Shown here piece after piece: positions 44,667 to 52,984 of a DNA stretch of 64,000 nt; positions within the stretch are counted from its first letter, which is position 1; every line of letters starts with the position of its first letter. The stretch lies in contig NZ_JFZC01000047.1 of assembly GCF_000648615.1 (NCBI RefSeq), positions 1-64,000 on the forward strand, read 5' to 3'. The stretch is from Sporolactobacillus terrae DSM 11697. GTDB taxonomy: Bacteria > Bacillota > Bacilli > Bacillales > Sporolactobacillaceae. Made by a program: the position numbers and the translations under genes. The notes beneath the pieces were generated by a model, which worked only from the letters and a program-made list of their open reading frames with translations, searched no databases and was not told the origin of the DNA.

Positions 44667-44864
44667 TTAAAGCCATTTATGTATGGTAACGACTTATCCA
44701 ATGTTTCAAATCAGTGCATGCTCTTTCACCGTTTCATCAGCCAAACGCCGCCGCACACACCGTGATTGCTTGACTCTCGGATTCTATAATATAATGAAAT
44801 CATTACTTACATCATCACAAGTTACCTTTAAGCCTGCAATATCAATAGATTGGGGGGACCTCTT

Positions 44865-45389
44865 TTGACCGCTTATTTACGCCAAGCAACTCCGCATGAC
44901 TTTTCCGGTATACAAAAAATCATTGATCAGGCAAAACAATTGCTTAAAGCAGACGGCATTGATCAATGGCAGGACGGCTATCCGGACGACACTGTCCTGC
45001 ATCATGACCTTGAACAGAAAAGGGGCTTTGTCCTGATCACCGATGATCAAATTGCCGGTTATGGTGTTCTTTTTGAAGAACTCGAACCGGCTTATGAAGC
45101 GATCAAAGAAGGTGCTTGGGTACAGACTGGCGTTCCGTATGTGTCGATACACCGCATCGCACTTTCCTCCGATTTTCGTGGCCGTCACCTTTCTTCAGTG
45201 CTGATGGATCACCTGATTAGCGCTGCAGCACTTAAAGGCTATACTGATCTGCGCATCGATACTCATCCGGAAAACCCGCGCATGCAGCACGTGATCAAGC
45301 AAGCCGGTTTTGAGTATCGCGGGGTCGTTTACCTCGATATGCCGAACGGCAAACGACTGGCCTACCAGCGGATGCTCACAAGAAGATAA
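44865..45389 (+). CDS. GNAT family N-acetyltransferase
   Basis: A 174-residue acetyl-CoA-dependent transferase. The N-terminus TAYLRQATPHDFSGIQKIIDQAKQLLKADGIDQWQDGYPDD is typical of a common GNAT group; the acetyl-CoA-binding motif is IHRIALSSDFRGRHLSSVLMDHLI (R/Q-x-x-G/R-x-G/H-like), followed by DLRIDTHPENPRMQHVIKQAGFEYRGVVYL. Substrate unknown. The start is a TTG at 44865, 7 bases after GGGGGG; the ATG-like start 15 bases earlier is inside that Shine-Dalgarno. Confidence 0.82.
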   Translation: MTAYLRQATPHDFSGIQKIIDQAKQLLKADGIDQWQDGYPDDTVLHHDLEQKRGFVLITDDQIAGYGVLFEELEPAYEAIKEGAWVQTGVPYVSIHRIALSSDFRGRHLSSVLMDHLISAAALKGYTDLRIDTHPENPRMQHVIKQAGFEYRGVVYLDMPNGKRLAYQRMLTRR

Positions 45390-45405
45390 AAACTGCATGC
45401 GCATG

Positions 45406-45461
45406 TTATCCACAGTGCACATTCACCATTCAGAAAGTTATCCACAGGTTAATAACTTTCT
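45406..45461 (+). promoter_or_regulatory. Pair of perfect DnaA boxes with an inverted repeat
   Basis: Two exact TTATCCACA boxes in the same orientation at 45406-45414 and 45438-45446, 32 bases apart. The second lies inside an inverted repeat with arms AGAAAGTTAT (45432-45441) and ATAACTTTCT (45452-45461). No dnaA or dnaN is near, so this is not the chromosome origin; it could be a DnaA-titrating or DnaA-regulated site. Confidence 0.6.
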
Positions 45462-45491
45462 GTTAAGTGAGTGCCGCATAAATTTCTAATG

Positions 45492-45526
45492 AAAAAAGGA
45501 AAGCCGACGGTGCTTTCCCTTTTTTT
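45492..45526 (+). terminator. Intrinsic terminator after the GNAT gene
   Basis: GGAAAGC/GCTTTCC hairpin flanked by A and T runs; it could act in both directions. 45527-45745 contains no gene. Confidence 0.75.
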
Positions 45527-45745
45527 ACTTTATGTTCAGAGAAAAGTCGTATCAAACGTTCATCAAATCGTAGAAATGCAGCCATGGTTGTATCGAACTT
45601 TGCAAAAAGCGTGGCGAGCCTCAATAACCCTTATAACTGGCTGCGTTCAAAAAAGTTGCGCCAAATTGAAGGGCTTTCGGCATCCTTTCGCTAATTATAA
45701 TCTATGAGAACGCTAAGTGATCTGAATGAAAAGTAGGTGAGATGC

Positions 45746-46762
45746 TTGAATAAAAGTTTCCATGCGCTTGTGGTTAACAAAATCGAGCAAAGTTTTTCAC
45801 GCAGGATTGAATCCTTAACATTAAACGATCTGCCTGAAGCAGGCGTGCTCATACGCGTTTGCTACTCAGGGATCAATTATAAGGACAGTCTTGCAGCCAT
45901 TCCTAACGGACATATTTTGAAAAACTATCCCTTTGTGCCCGGTATTGACCTCTCAGGAATTGTCGTATCCTCAGAAGACCCGCGTTTCAAAAAAGACGAC
46001 CCGGTCATTGTAACCGGTTACGGCCTTGGTGTTTCCCATTTTGGCGGATTTAGTGAATACGCACGGATCCCCGCTGATTGGATCGTTCCGCTGCCTTCAG
46101 GGCTAACACTCAAGGAAGCCATGAGGATTGGAACCGCCGGCTTCACTGCAGCACTGTCTGTTTTTCGCCTGGAACAGGCAGGGATTGCGCCGGACAAAGG
46201 AGAGGTAATCGTCACTGGTGCGTCGGGCGGCGTCGGCAGCCATGCCGTTGCACTACTTTCCGATCTCGGTTATTCGGTTGTCGCAAGTTCCGGAAAAAGC
46301 GCCGAGGCATCAAGCTATTTGAAAATGCTAGGCGCGCAGAGCGTTATCGCACGTGAAGCTGTATTTGACGGAACGGTAAAGCCGTTGCAAAAACAGCAGT
46401 GGACGTCGGCAGTTGATTCGGTCGGGGGAAAGCCGCTTGCCGGATTACTCGGCAGGATGCGCTATGGCGGCTATGTTGCCGCCTGCGGACTCGCAGCAGG
46501 GTCTGAGCTCCCGGCAACCGTCTTTCCATTTATTTTACGCGGCGTCAACTTGCTCGGGATCGACTCTGTTTCTTGCCCGATGGAGCTCCGCCAGGTCATT
46601 TGGCAGCGGCTCGCCGAATTGCATAAGCCGGAAAAGCTGGCAGCAATCGCTCAAAAAGAAATTCCCTTGAGCCAGCTTCCAAACGCCTTGCCCGCCCTGC
46701 TCAGCGGCAAAAAGATTGGTCGCACCATCGTAATATTAAACCCGGAGGTCACTGATGAGTAA
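45746..46762 (+). CDS. YhdH/YhfP-type quinone oxidoreductase
   Basis: A 338-residue zinc-independent medium-chain dehydrogenase/reductase, the acrylyl-CoA reductase/putative quinone oxidoreductase group. N-terminus FHALVVNKIEQSFSRRIESLTLNDLP, CYSGINYKDSLAA, VPGIDLSGIVVSSEDPRFKKDDPVIVTGYGLGVSHFGGFSEYARIP, NADPH site VIVTGASGGVGSHAVALLSDLGYSVVASSG, and LRGVNLLGIDSV. The zinc-ligand cysteines of alcohol dehydrogenases are absent, as expected. A TTG at 45746 after AGGTGAG is the likely start; a GTG 9 bases upstream overlaps that Shine-Dalgarno. Confidence 0.87.
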   Translation: MNKSFHALVVNKIEQSFSRRIESLTLNDLPEAGVLIRVCYSGINYKDSLAAIPNGHILKNYPFVPGIDLSGIVVSSEDPRFKKDDPVIVTGYGLGVSHFGGFSEYARIPADWIVPLPSGLTLKEAMRIGTAGFTAALSVFRLEQAGIAPDKGEVIVTGASGGVGSHAVALLSDLGYSVVASSGKSAEASSYLKMLGAQSVIAREAVFDGTVKPLQKQQWTSAVDSVGGKPLAGLLGRMRYGGYVAACGLAAGSELPATVFPFILRGVNLLGIDSVSCPMELRQVIWQRLAELHKPEKLAAIAQKEIPLSQLPNALPALLSGKKIGRTIVILNPEVTDE

Positions 46763-46800
46763 AAGAGCCGTGCGAGAAAATTCGCTCTGCTCTTTTATTT
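46760..46800 (+). terminator. Terminator of the quinone oxidoreductase
   Basis: AAAAGAGC...GCTCTTTT with inner GCGA/TCGC, then ATTT. Confidence 0.8.
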
Positions 46801-46808
46801 AACCCTGC

Positions 46809-47021
46809 TTAGCGGTTAAACATGCGTTTCACCAAGACGAAAATACCAACAATCAGCAAAAGAATTAAAAACCACTTGAACAAAAAACCAAAGAAGATGA
46901 TGAAAATAATTGCTAGGACGGCTAGCACAATCCATACTGCCGATGTAATCAGCACACCGCCGATTACAATGAAGATAATAAAGAGAATCAACGCTGCAAT
47001 CAATCCGAAAATAAGTCCCAT
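46809..47021 (-). CDS. Small hydrophobic membrane protein
   Basis: A 70-residue protein, almost entirely hydrophobic: two segments (GLIFGLIAALILFIIFIVIGGVLITSAVWIVLAVLAIIFIIFF and WFLILLLIVGIFVLV) ending in a basic tail KRMFNR. Probably two or three membrane passes; function unknown. AAAGGAACG upstream of the ATG at 47021 makes it a better start than the ATG at 47039, which lies before that Shine-Dalgarno. Confidence 0.65.
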   Translation of the reverse strand: MGLIFGLIAALILFIIFIVIGGVLITSAVWIVLAVLAIIFIIFFGFLFKWFLILLLIVGIFVLVKRMFNR

Positions 47022-47283
47022 AATGTTCGTTCCTTTCATGACCCGTTCGACTAAGATGCATGTGGCCGTTCATCCCTTGCCCAGCCGCATCTCTATAATC
47101 CTACTATAGTACACCAAGCCGTCCAGGGTAATGCGCTCAAGTCCGGATTCCGCTACGCCTTAAGACTTATTTTTTGCCAATGGCAGGAAACGGACCCTTT
47201 GAGTTAGGCACACATCCGCCACAAAACCATACAGTAAAACCATAGGTGACTTTATCAAGAAGAATAGGTGAGGGGTGACGCGT

Positions 47284-47778
47284 ATGGAGTGGCGATCGTT
47301 TCAAGGCATTGTTACGGCGATTGACGATTATATCACCAGCCCGAGCGGTGAAAATTCAGGCTGCTGGAAGCTGATGACGCTGGAGAATAACGATCAGGTT
47401 GTTCGTTTTGTGGTGTCGCCAATGACTTACGTTGTCGACCAAGCCAAGATTCGAATTGGCGATCGGGTCAGCGGATATTATGACGGAAACGCGCCGGTTA
47501 TTCTCATCTATCCACCGCAATACCGAGCGCTCATTCTTGTAAAGGAACGCTCCGATCAGAATGTAAAGGTCGGTTTTTTCAACGAACAGCTCTTGAGCCG
47601 CGATGGTCAACTACAATTAAACTTGGGACCGTTTACACAGGTTATGCTGGCAAACGGCCAAGACTTCAATCCTAATCCGGCAAATCGTGATTTGATTGTG
47701 ATTTACGGCGCAGCAACAAAAAGTATCCCCGCCCAAACCGTGCCGTACAAAATCATCGTTTGGTGTCCGATGCCGTGA
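47284..47778 (+). CDS. Conserved Bacillota protein of unknown function
   Basis: A 164-residue protein. The first 85 residues (FQGIVTAIDDYITSPSGENSGCWKLMTLENNDQVVRFVVSPMTYVVDQAKIRIGDRVSGYYDGNAPVILIYPPQYRALIL) follow a pattern I know from uncharacterised clostridial and bacillar proteins, compatible with an OB-like beta barrel. The second half (FFNEQLLSRDGQLQLNLGPFTQVMLANGQDFNPNPANRDLIVIYGA) is less familiar. No signal peptide or membrane segment. AGGGGTG is 6 bases before the ATG at 47284; a GTG 9 bases earlier overlaps it. Confidence 0.65.
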   Translation: MEWRSFQGIVTAIDDYITSPSGENSGCWKLMTLENNDQVVRFVVSPMTYVVDQAKIRIGDRVSGYYDGNAPVILIYPPQYRALILVKERSDQNVKVGFFNEQLLSRDGQLQLNLGPFTQVMLANGQDFNPNPANRDLIVIYGAATKSIPAQTVPYKIIVWCPMP

Positions 47779-47946
47779 AGACGATACGGGCAGCCGCAAT
47801 CAGGCTGTCCTTTTTGTTGCAGCTGGACAAGCTGGCTTGCGGTTCTCTTTGCGTGCGCTTAATGAGAAAGACAGCTATCATTAAAGAGATCATGTGATTG
47901 TCCGCTGAAGGCATTCCGCAAAAAACGTATTTTGAGGAGGTTTCTG

Positions 47947-48894
47947 ATGAAGTATCGCCATCTCGGCAGTACCGGCGTCAAAGTCAGCACCGTCAGTCTG
48001 GGCAGCTGGCTGACTTACGGCGGTTATGTCGCACAAGAAAACGCAATAAGTACCATTCATAAAGCTTATGATCTGGGCATCAACTTTTTTGATACTGCCA
48101 ATGTATACATGCGCGGTGAAGCGGAAAAAGTCGTCGGAAAAGCGATTAAAGCCTTCCCACGTGAAGCGATCGTGCTCTCGACAAAAGTATTCTTTCCGAT
48201 GGGTGATGGACCAAATGACCATGGCCTTTCCCGAAAACATATTATGGAACAGGCGAATGCCAGCCTAAAACGATTGAACACCGATTATATCGATCTGTAT
48301 TACTGCCATCGCTTTGATCCGGAAACACCGATTGAGGAGACGCTGCGTGCGTTTGACGATTTGATTCATCAAGGCAAAATAAACTACATCGGTGTCAGCC
48401 AATGGACGGCGGCTCAAATCACCGAAGCAGCACATATTGCCGATCAGAAACTGCTTAATCATTTCGTGGCAAATCAGTCTAAATACAATATGCTGTCCCG
48501 CGAAATCGAAGCCGAAGTGATTCCGTCAAGTGCGGCGCATGGTGTCAGTCAGGTCTGCTGGTCGCCGCTCGCGCAAGGTGTGCTGACCGGAAAATACAGT
48601 TCCGTCAGTGAATTTCCGGCCGGTAGCCGTGCCGCCGAGAATAAAGGCGGGATCCGCACGTATCTGACCGAACTCAATTTGAGTAAAGTGAACAAACTTA
48701 AGAAAATCGCTGCTGAATTAGGCGTCAGCATGGCACAATTGGCCCTTGCCTGGGTGCTTCGTCAGGAGCAGGTTGCCAGTGTCGTCGTAGGTGCCAGCAA
48801 AACGGAACAAATCGTGGACAATGCCAAAGCCGCTGATCTGATCTTAGATTCAGAGACCGAAAGACGGATCGAGGAGATCCTGAGCACTGAATGA
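47947..48894 (+). CDS. Aldo-keto reductase (KCNAB/YhdN-like)
   Basis: A 315-residue NADPH-dependent aldehyde/ketone reductase. MKYRHLGSTGVKVSTVSLGSWLTYGG, catalytic Asp and Tyr in GINFFDTANVYMRGEAEKVVG, the Lys region VLSTKVFFPMG, YIDLYYCHRFDPETPIEETLRAFDDLIHQGKINYIGVS (active-site His), and the cofactor-end VASVVVGASKTEQI. Related to the voltage-gated potassium channel beta-subunit group by the WLTYGG segment. GAGGAGG is 6 bases before the ATG. Single gene. Confidence 0.88.
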   Translation: MKYRHLGSTGVKVSTVSLGSWLTYGGYVAQENAISTIHKAYDLGINFFDTANVYMRGEAEKVVGKAIKAFPREAIVLSTKVFFPMGDGPNDHGLSRKHIMEQANASLKRLNTDYIDLYYCHRFDPETPIEETLRAFDDLIHQGKINYIGVSQWTAAQITEAAHIADQKLLNHFVANQSKYNMLSREIEAEVIPSSAAHGVSQVCWSPLAQGVLTGKYSSVSEFPAGSRAAENKGGIRTYLTELNLSKVNKLKKIAAELGVSMAQLALAWVLRQEQVASVVVGASKTEQIVDNAKAADLILDSETERRIEEILSTE

Positions 48895-48921
48895 TTCAGG
48901 TATCGAATTTGAATTAAACGC

Positions 48922-48965
48922 TAAAAACCCCTCGCGTGAACTGCCACGTGAGGGGTTCCTTTTTA
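48922..48965 (+). terminator. Terminator of the aldo-keto reductase
   Basis: AAACCCCTC..CGTG/CACG..GAGGGGTT hairpin followed by CCTTTTT. Confidence 0.88.
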
Positions 48966-49066
48966 CACTGGTAAGAAAGTATATAAAAAAATTCAAGGAA
49001 ACGAGTGTCAGTACAACTAAGACTTTGCCCTCGCCAGAGGTTTGGCAAAGCCAAGTTTTCTAATAC
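48966..49066 (-). repeat. Dispersed repeat, inverted short copy F
   Basis: The complement reads AGAAAACTTGGCTTTGCCAA, then CTCTGGCGAGGGCAAAGTC, ACACTCGTTTCCTT and TTTCTTACCAGTG, collinear with 19715-19875, but without the approximately 70-base GC-rich block present there. Lies against the stop of the EIIC-like gene. Confidence 0.65.
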
Positions 49067-49068
49067 GA

Positions 49069-50163
49069 TTAAGCTTTTTCCAACACAAGCTTTGCCTTCG
49101 ATTGCTTCTTTTCTTTCTTAAATTCTGCCATTTCGGTACTGTAGTCTTCTGAACCATAGAGATGGAGCACGCTGCGGCAGAGCCATTCGAAGAAGAAGCC
49201 GCCGGCAAAGGGTGCGGCGATGTAAACCAAACCGATAATCAGCAGATTCGCCGCTGTTGCGCCGCCAGGCATAAAATGCAGCGCATTGATCGGTCCTACC
49301 ATTCCAGAGAAGCCGAATCCGGCACTGATCGGCGTTCCTTTAATTTGGAACAAGGCACCGATGACGCCAAGGAAGGTTGCGTTAAGCACAATTGGAATAC
49401 AAATTTTCGGCTGACGGACCATTGCCGCAATCATGATCTTCGGTGTCCCCAGCAAGATGGAGAGAGAAAGGCCGATTTTATTGACGCGCAGTCCACCGAC
49501 AAACATACCAACGGCCGCCGCCACGCAGCCCAAATTGCCTGCTCCGGATGCGATACCGCTCATGCCAATCGCCGATGCAATGGCTACGGTTGAAATCGGC
49601 GAGATCATGACGACCGAGAAAACGGCTGCGATCAAAACGCTCATCGGGATCGGTTGAAGCATGGAGAAGCTATTGATCACTTGTCCAAGCCCAACCGTTA
49701 CATTGTGGACGAACGGATAGAGAACAACACCTAATCCGCCTCCGACGATACAGATGACCGGTGGCAATACAAGTGGTTCGAACGATTTCAAACGATGGCC
49801 GATCAGAAGCACCAAGGCGCAAGTGACACTGATCGTCACCAAGGTATTCACCAGATCGCCCATTCCGGTAACGACGATGCCATTGGCTGTAAATTTCAAT
49901 GCACCCGATCCAGCCCATGAGGCAGCTGCCACGCAAGCCATCGGAATCGGCTTCATTTTGAACTGGTAGGCGACAGCCGCCCCAATTAGTAGAGGAACGG
50001 CCAGCATGAAGATTGTGACCAATTGATAGATCGTACCGAAAACCGGCACCCGTCCCATCAACGCTTTACTCAATTCACCGAGCAATGCCGACGGTACCAA
50101 CGCTGCCACAATTCCAACCGCATGACCGACAAGCACGTGATTTACAAACGTTTTCACCGTCAT
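49069..50163 (-). CDS. PfoR/PTS EIIC-like membrane protein
   Basis: A 364-residue polytopic protein of the PTS_EIIC_2/PfoR family, about nine or ten hydrophobic segments, Gly-rich throughout. KTFVNHVLVGHAVGIVAALVPSALLGELSKAL and TLVTISVTCALVLLIGHRLKSFEPLVLPPVICIVGGGLGVVLYPFVHN are characteristic. The family resembles sugar-specific EIIC permeases, but no EIIA or EIIB lies nearby, so a stand-alone transporter or regulator is likely. GGTGGGAAGAG supports the ATG at 50163; upstream GTG/TTG starts at 50184-50187 overlap the ribosome site. Confidence 0.75.
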   Translation of the reverse strand: MTVKTFVNHVLVGHAVGIVAALVPSALLGELSKALMGRVPVFGTIYQLVTIFMLAVPLLIGAAVAYQFKMKPIPMACVAAASWAGSGALKFTANGIVVTGMGDLVNTLVTISVTCALVLLIGHRLKSFEPLVLPPVICIVGGGLGVVLYPFVHNVTVGLGQVINSFSMLQPIPMSVLIAAVFSVVMISPISTVAIASAIGMSGIASGAGNLGCVAAAVGMFVGGLRVNKIGLSLSILLGTPKIMIAAMVRQPKICIPIVLNATFLGVIGALFQIKGTPISAGFGFSGMVGPINALHFMPGGATAANLLIIGLVYIAAPFAGGFFFEWLCRSVLHLYGSEDYSTEMAEFKKEKKQSKAKLVLEKA

Positions 50164-50238
50164 CTTTTCTCTTCCCACCTGCAACACCCTCTCCTGTTTT
50201 CTTTCTCTAGTTCTTCTTCATCAATGGTGAGTGTTGCT

Positions 50239-50267
50239 ATTCTAACACATCGCATTTCGCAATGCAA
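50239..50267 (-). promoter_or_regulatory. Promoter of the EIIC-like gene
   Basis: Minus strand TTGCAT (50267-50262), 17-base spacer, TAGAAT (50244-50239). The spacer includes an inverted repeat GCATT/AATGC that may be an operator. Confidence 0.55.
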
Positions 50268-50400
50268 CGCGTTTATTCACTAAAGTATTTTTCCCATGAT
50301 TTCCCGCTCGTTTAGCGATGAGCGCACGAATCCGGGCATCCAAGGTTGGAAAAATTTTTTATCGTTGCCGCCAAAAGCACAGTTAACATCTGTGTTTTAT

Positions 50401-50429
50401 TTGTTTAATGAGCCGAGCCTTGCTAATAT
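50401..50429 (+). promoter_or_regulatory. Promoter of the MetQ-like gene
   Basis: TTGTTT (50401-50406), 17-base spacer, TAATAT (50424-50429). No SAM or T-box element is visible between here and the start. Confidence 0.5.
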
Positions 50430-50476
50430 AAACAGATAGAAAGAAGCTACAAACCCAAAAAAGAGGAGCAAAACAG

Positions 50477-51295
50477 ATGAAGCATCACGTCAAGCCAGTG
50501 TTTATCGGATTAATTCTTATACTAATTTTTGCTCTGTCCGCATGCGGATCCAGCACATCCGGCTCACTCAGCACGAAAGAACTTACCATCGGGGTGACCG
50601 GCGGACCACACGAACAGATTATGGAGCAGGTTGCGAAACTTGCCAAAAAAGATGGGCTCACCATTCATTTAAAAGTCTTTAACGACTATAACCAGCCGAA
50701 TACCGCATTGGATGGCGGCGATTTGGATGCAAGTAGCTATGAAACCCTGCCGTTTCTAAAAGCACAAATCAAGGACCGAGGCTATAAAATAACGGATGTT
50801 TTCAAGACGGTCGCCTTGCCAATGGGGATCTACTCCAATAAAATCAAGCATCTCAAGGATCTAAAAAAAGGAGACAAGATCGCCATCCCAAACGATCCAT
50901 CCAGCCAACCGCGCAGCCTGACCCTTCTTGAAAAAGCAGGCGTCATCAAAATGAAACCGGGAACGCAAACAACCGGATCTACCCGTGACGTTGCCAGCAA
51001 CCCCAAAAAAATTCAGTTCGTTGCCATGGATCCCGCGCAAATTACCTCCCATTTGGACGAAGTCACTGCAGCAGCGATCAATTCCAATTTCGCAATGGGT
51101 GCCGGACTGACGATTTTGGACGATTCGATTGATCATGAATCGCTCACGCATAACCGCTATCCGAATTATTTTGTTGTCCGCAACGAAAATAAGAACGATG
51201 AAGTGGTCAAGCAAATCAAAAAATACTACCATTCTGATGAAATCAAAGCCTATATCAAAAAAACATTTAAAGGCTCGGTCGTACCCTCCTGGTAA
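50477..51295 (+). CDS. NlpA/MetQ-family binding lipoprotein, stand-alone
   Basis: A 272-residue lipid-anchored solute-binding protein of the methionine-type (NlpA) family. Lipobox FALSACGSS; ELTIGVTGGPHEQIMEQVAKLAKKDG; NDYNQPNTALDGGDLDASSYETLPFLK; NDPSSQPRSLTLLEKAGVIKMKPG; and a C-terminus with NRYPNYFVVRNENKNDEVVKQI. In this family the ligand is usually methionine or a dipeptide. AAGAGGAGC upstream of the ATG. No MetN ATPase or MetI permease adjoins, so it must work with components elsewhere. Confidence 0.87.
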   Translation: MKHHVKPVFIGLILILIFALSACGSSTSGSLSTKELTIGVTGGPHEQIMEQVAKLAKKDGLTIHLKVFNDYNQPNTALDGGDLDASSYETLPFLKAQIKDRGYKITDVFKTVALPMGIYSNKIKHLKDLKKGDKIAIPNDPSSQPRSLTLLEKAGVIKMKPGTQTTGSTRDVASNPKKIQFVAMDPAQITSHLDEVTAAAINSNFAMGAGLTILDDSIDHESLTHNRYPNYFVVRNENKNDEVVKQIKKYYHSDEIKAYIKKTFKGSVVPSW

Positions 51296-51305
51296 ACTTA
51301 AATAC

Positions 51306-51353
51306 GAAAAGCCCTCGCACAGCCGATTTTGCCTCAGCGCTGCGGGGCTTTTT
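51306..51353 (+). terminator. Terminator between metQ-like gene and cysteine desulfidase
   Basis: AAAAGCCC...GGGGCTTTTT hairpin with inner GCGC pairs. Confidence 0.75.
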
Positions 51354-51363
51354 GCATACGTGT

Positions 51364-52674
51364 TTAAGATTTATTTCCTGCGGGTTGCTTGCTGCTGGTC
51401 CGGTTCAGCATAATATCAATAATCTGACGATCCGTTTGCCGCATGCCATCTTTGGCCAAAACTCCAACGTTACGAATGGTGGCGTCCACACCTTTTGTCA
51501 CAATACCATCGCCGCCAAAAAATTGCTGCTTATTCTGGTACATGTGATAACCAAGAATGCCGGCATCAACCGCCGAGGAGATTTTGGCCGCACAAGAAGG
51601 CTTTGCGCCGTCGCAAACAATCCCCGATGTGATCGCCAGTGCATTGACAATCGTATGCGCAATCTCCTCATAACCGCCGCCATGTAGATAAGCTATACCG
51701 GCACCCGCGCCGCATCCGGCACTCACCGCACCACAGTATGCGGAAAGGCGTCCGATGCCCGCTTTTTGGTAAATGGTCGTCAGATTCGACAAGACCAGGG
51801 CGCGATAAAGCTTTTCACGTGAAACATGTAATGCTTTTGCATACTCAATCACCGGAAGCGATGCGGTCATTCCTTGGTTGCCGCTGCCTGAGACAATCAC
51901 GACCGGCTTTTCGCAGCCGCTCATCCGTGCATCGGATCCGGCCGCTGCGGCAGCGCGAGCGCGCGTTCTAATATCATTGCCATATGCTTTCAGCAGCACT
52001 TTCCCTATATTAGCGCCCCAATCGTGCTTTAATCCTTCTTCCGATACAGCACAGTTATACGTGACTTGCCTTTCAATGATTTCCGCTATATCTTCAAGAC
52101 GCACGCTGTCTGCAAAGTCTAAAATATCTTTGACATTTAGACTGTTCCGATCCGTCAAGCCGCCGCCCTCAGCAGGGCCGTCCCCTTTTTCGAACTGAGT
52201 TTCCCCATTTCGCACGATCCGAACGATGTTGGTATGCTTGTCTTCAATCACAACCGTTGCTTCGTCATTGCCCTTTTTCACCGTTGCCGCAATAAAAAAA
52301 ACAATGTCGTTGTGCGCTGGAAGTACCGTCACGGTATGCGCTTTAAGATATTCCTTAATCTGAGACTTCGCCGCCTCTTCGATCGCGCCCAGCACTTCCA
52401 ATTTCTTTGAGGCATCTCCGGCGACAATGCCTGCCACAGCGGCTGCCGCAATTCCTTTTAGTCCCCCCGTATTCGGAACGACGACACTTTTAACATTTTT
52501 GATGATGTTTCCGCTTGCCTCAATCGTGCATGTGTCGGGCAGCACGCCCAGTACTTCTCTTGCCATTGCCGCCGCATAAGCAACGGAAATCGGTTCCGTG
52601 CAGCCTGTCGCAGGAATAAGCTCCTCTTTTAAAAGATTCAAATAAATGTGGTAACTACAGTCGTCCGGTTTCAT
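51364..52674 (-). CDS. L-cysteine desulfidase / UPF0597 family
   Basis: A 436-residue protein of the CdsB/YhaM (UPF0597, serine-dehydratase-alpha-like) family, which breaks L-cysteine down to pyruvate, ammonia and sulfide using an iron-sulfur cluster. Conserved blocks: EELIPATGCTEPISVAYAAA (cluster Cys), ASGNIIKNVKSVVVPNTGGLKGIAAAA, VVIVSGSGNQGMTASLPVIEYA, LSAYCGAVSAGCGAGAGIAYLHGGGYEEI (Cys pair) and GIVCDGAKPSCAAKISSAVDAG (Cys pair). GGGGAGG upstream of the ATG. Single gene. Confidence 0.85.
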   Translation of the reverse strand: MKPDDCSYHIYLNLLKEELIPATGCTEPISVAYAAAMAREVLGVLPDTCTIEASGNIIKNVKSVVVPNTGGLKGIAAAAVAGIVAGDASKKLEVLGAIEEAAKSQIKEYLKAHTVTVLPAHNDIVFFIAATVKKGNDEATVVIEDKHTNIVRIVRNGETQFEKGDGPAEGGGLTDRNSLNVKDILDFADSVRLEDIAEIIERQVTYNCAVSEEGLKHDWGANIGKVLLKAYGNDIRTRARAAAAAGSDARMSGCEKPVVIVSGSGNQGMTASLPVIEYAKALHVSREKLYRALVLSNLTTIYQKAGIGRLSAYCGAVSAGCGAGAGIAYLHGGGYEEIAHTIVNALAITSGIVCDGAKPSCAAKISSAVDAGILGYHMYQNKQQFFGGDGIVTKGVDATIRNVGVLAKDGMRQTDRQIIDIMLNRTSSKQPAGNKS

Positions 52675-52984
52675 AACCTTTCCTCCCCAAGAAAGTCAAA
52701 TGAAACGCCGCACGGAACGCGATTAAAACTCGGTTCACACGCAGCGGCCTTTTCTATATGCTTTCGCACGATCGTTCACGCTGTCCTCATGCATCATCAT
52801 TAAAATTCATTTTCACTTCATTATAAAAGAAATTCAAGAGGAAATAATGTCAATAGACGGACAAATTCCGCAATTCGTCCTTTCATATAAATAAATCTGA
52901 TTGCTTCTGCTACGTTTGACTATATTCTGCGTGCCTTTCTATGATGTTCATGAACCATCCTAAAGGTTAAGGAGATCCTTTTCT
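52675..52984. promoter_or_regulatory. Divergent region with mleS promoter and candidate MleR site
   Basis: Plus strand TTGACT (52916-52921), 18-base spacer, TATGAT (52940-52945) is a good promoter for mleS. Upstream, GGACaAATT (52859-52867) and AATTcGTCC (52872-52880) form an inverted repeat with an AATT-N4-AATT centre, shaped like a LysR-type site. The rest of the 310 bases shows no gene. Confidence 0.5.

Noticed and set aside
45406-45461. Chromosomal replication origin
   Set aside because: Only two DnaA boxes, no AT-rich unwinding region of the usual size, and no dnaA, dnaN, rpmH or gyrase genes nearby.
46816-47073. 85-residue Cys/Trp-rich frame on the minus strand
   Set aside because: Overlaps the small hydrophobic membrane protein in another frame and has an implausible composition.
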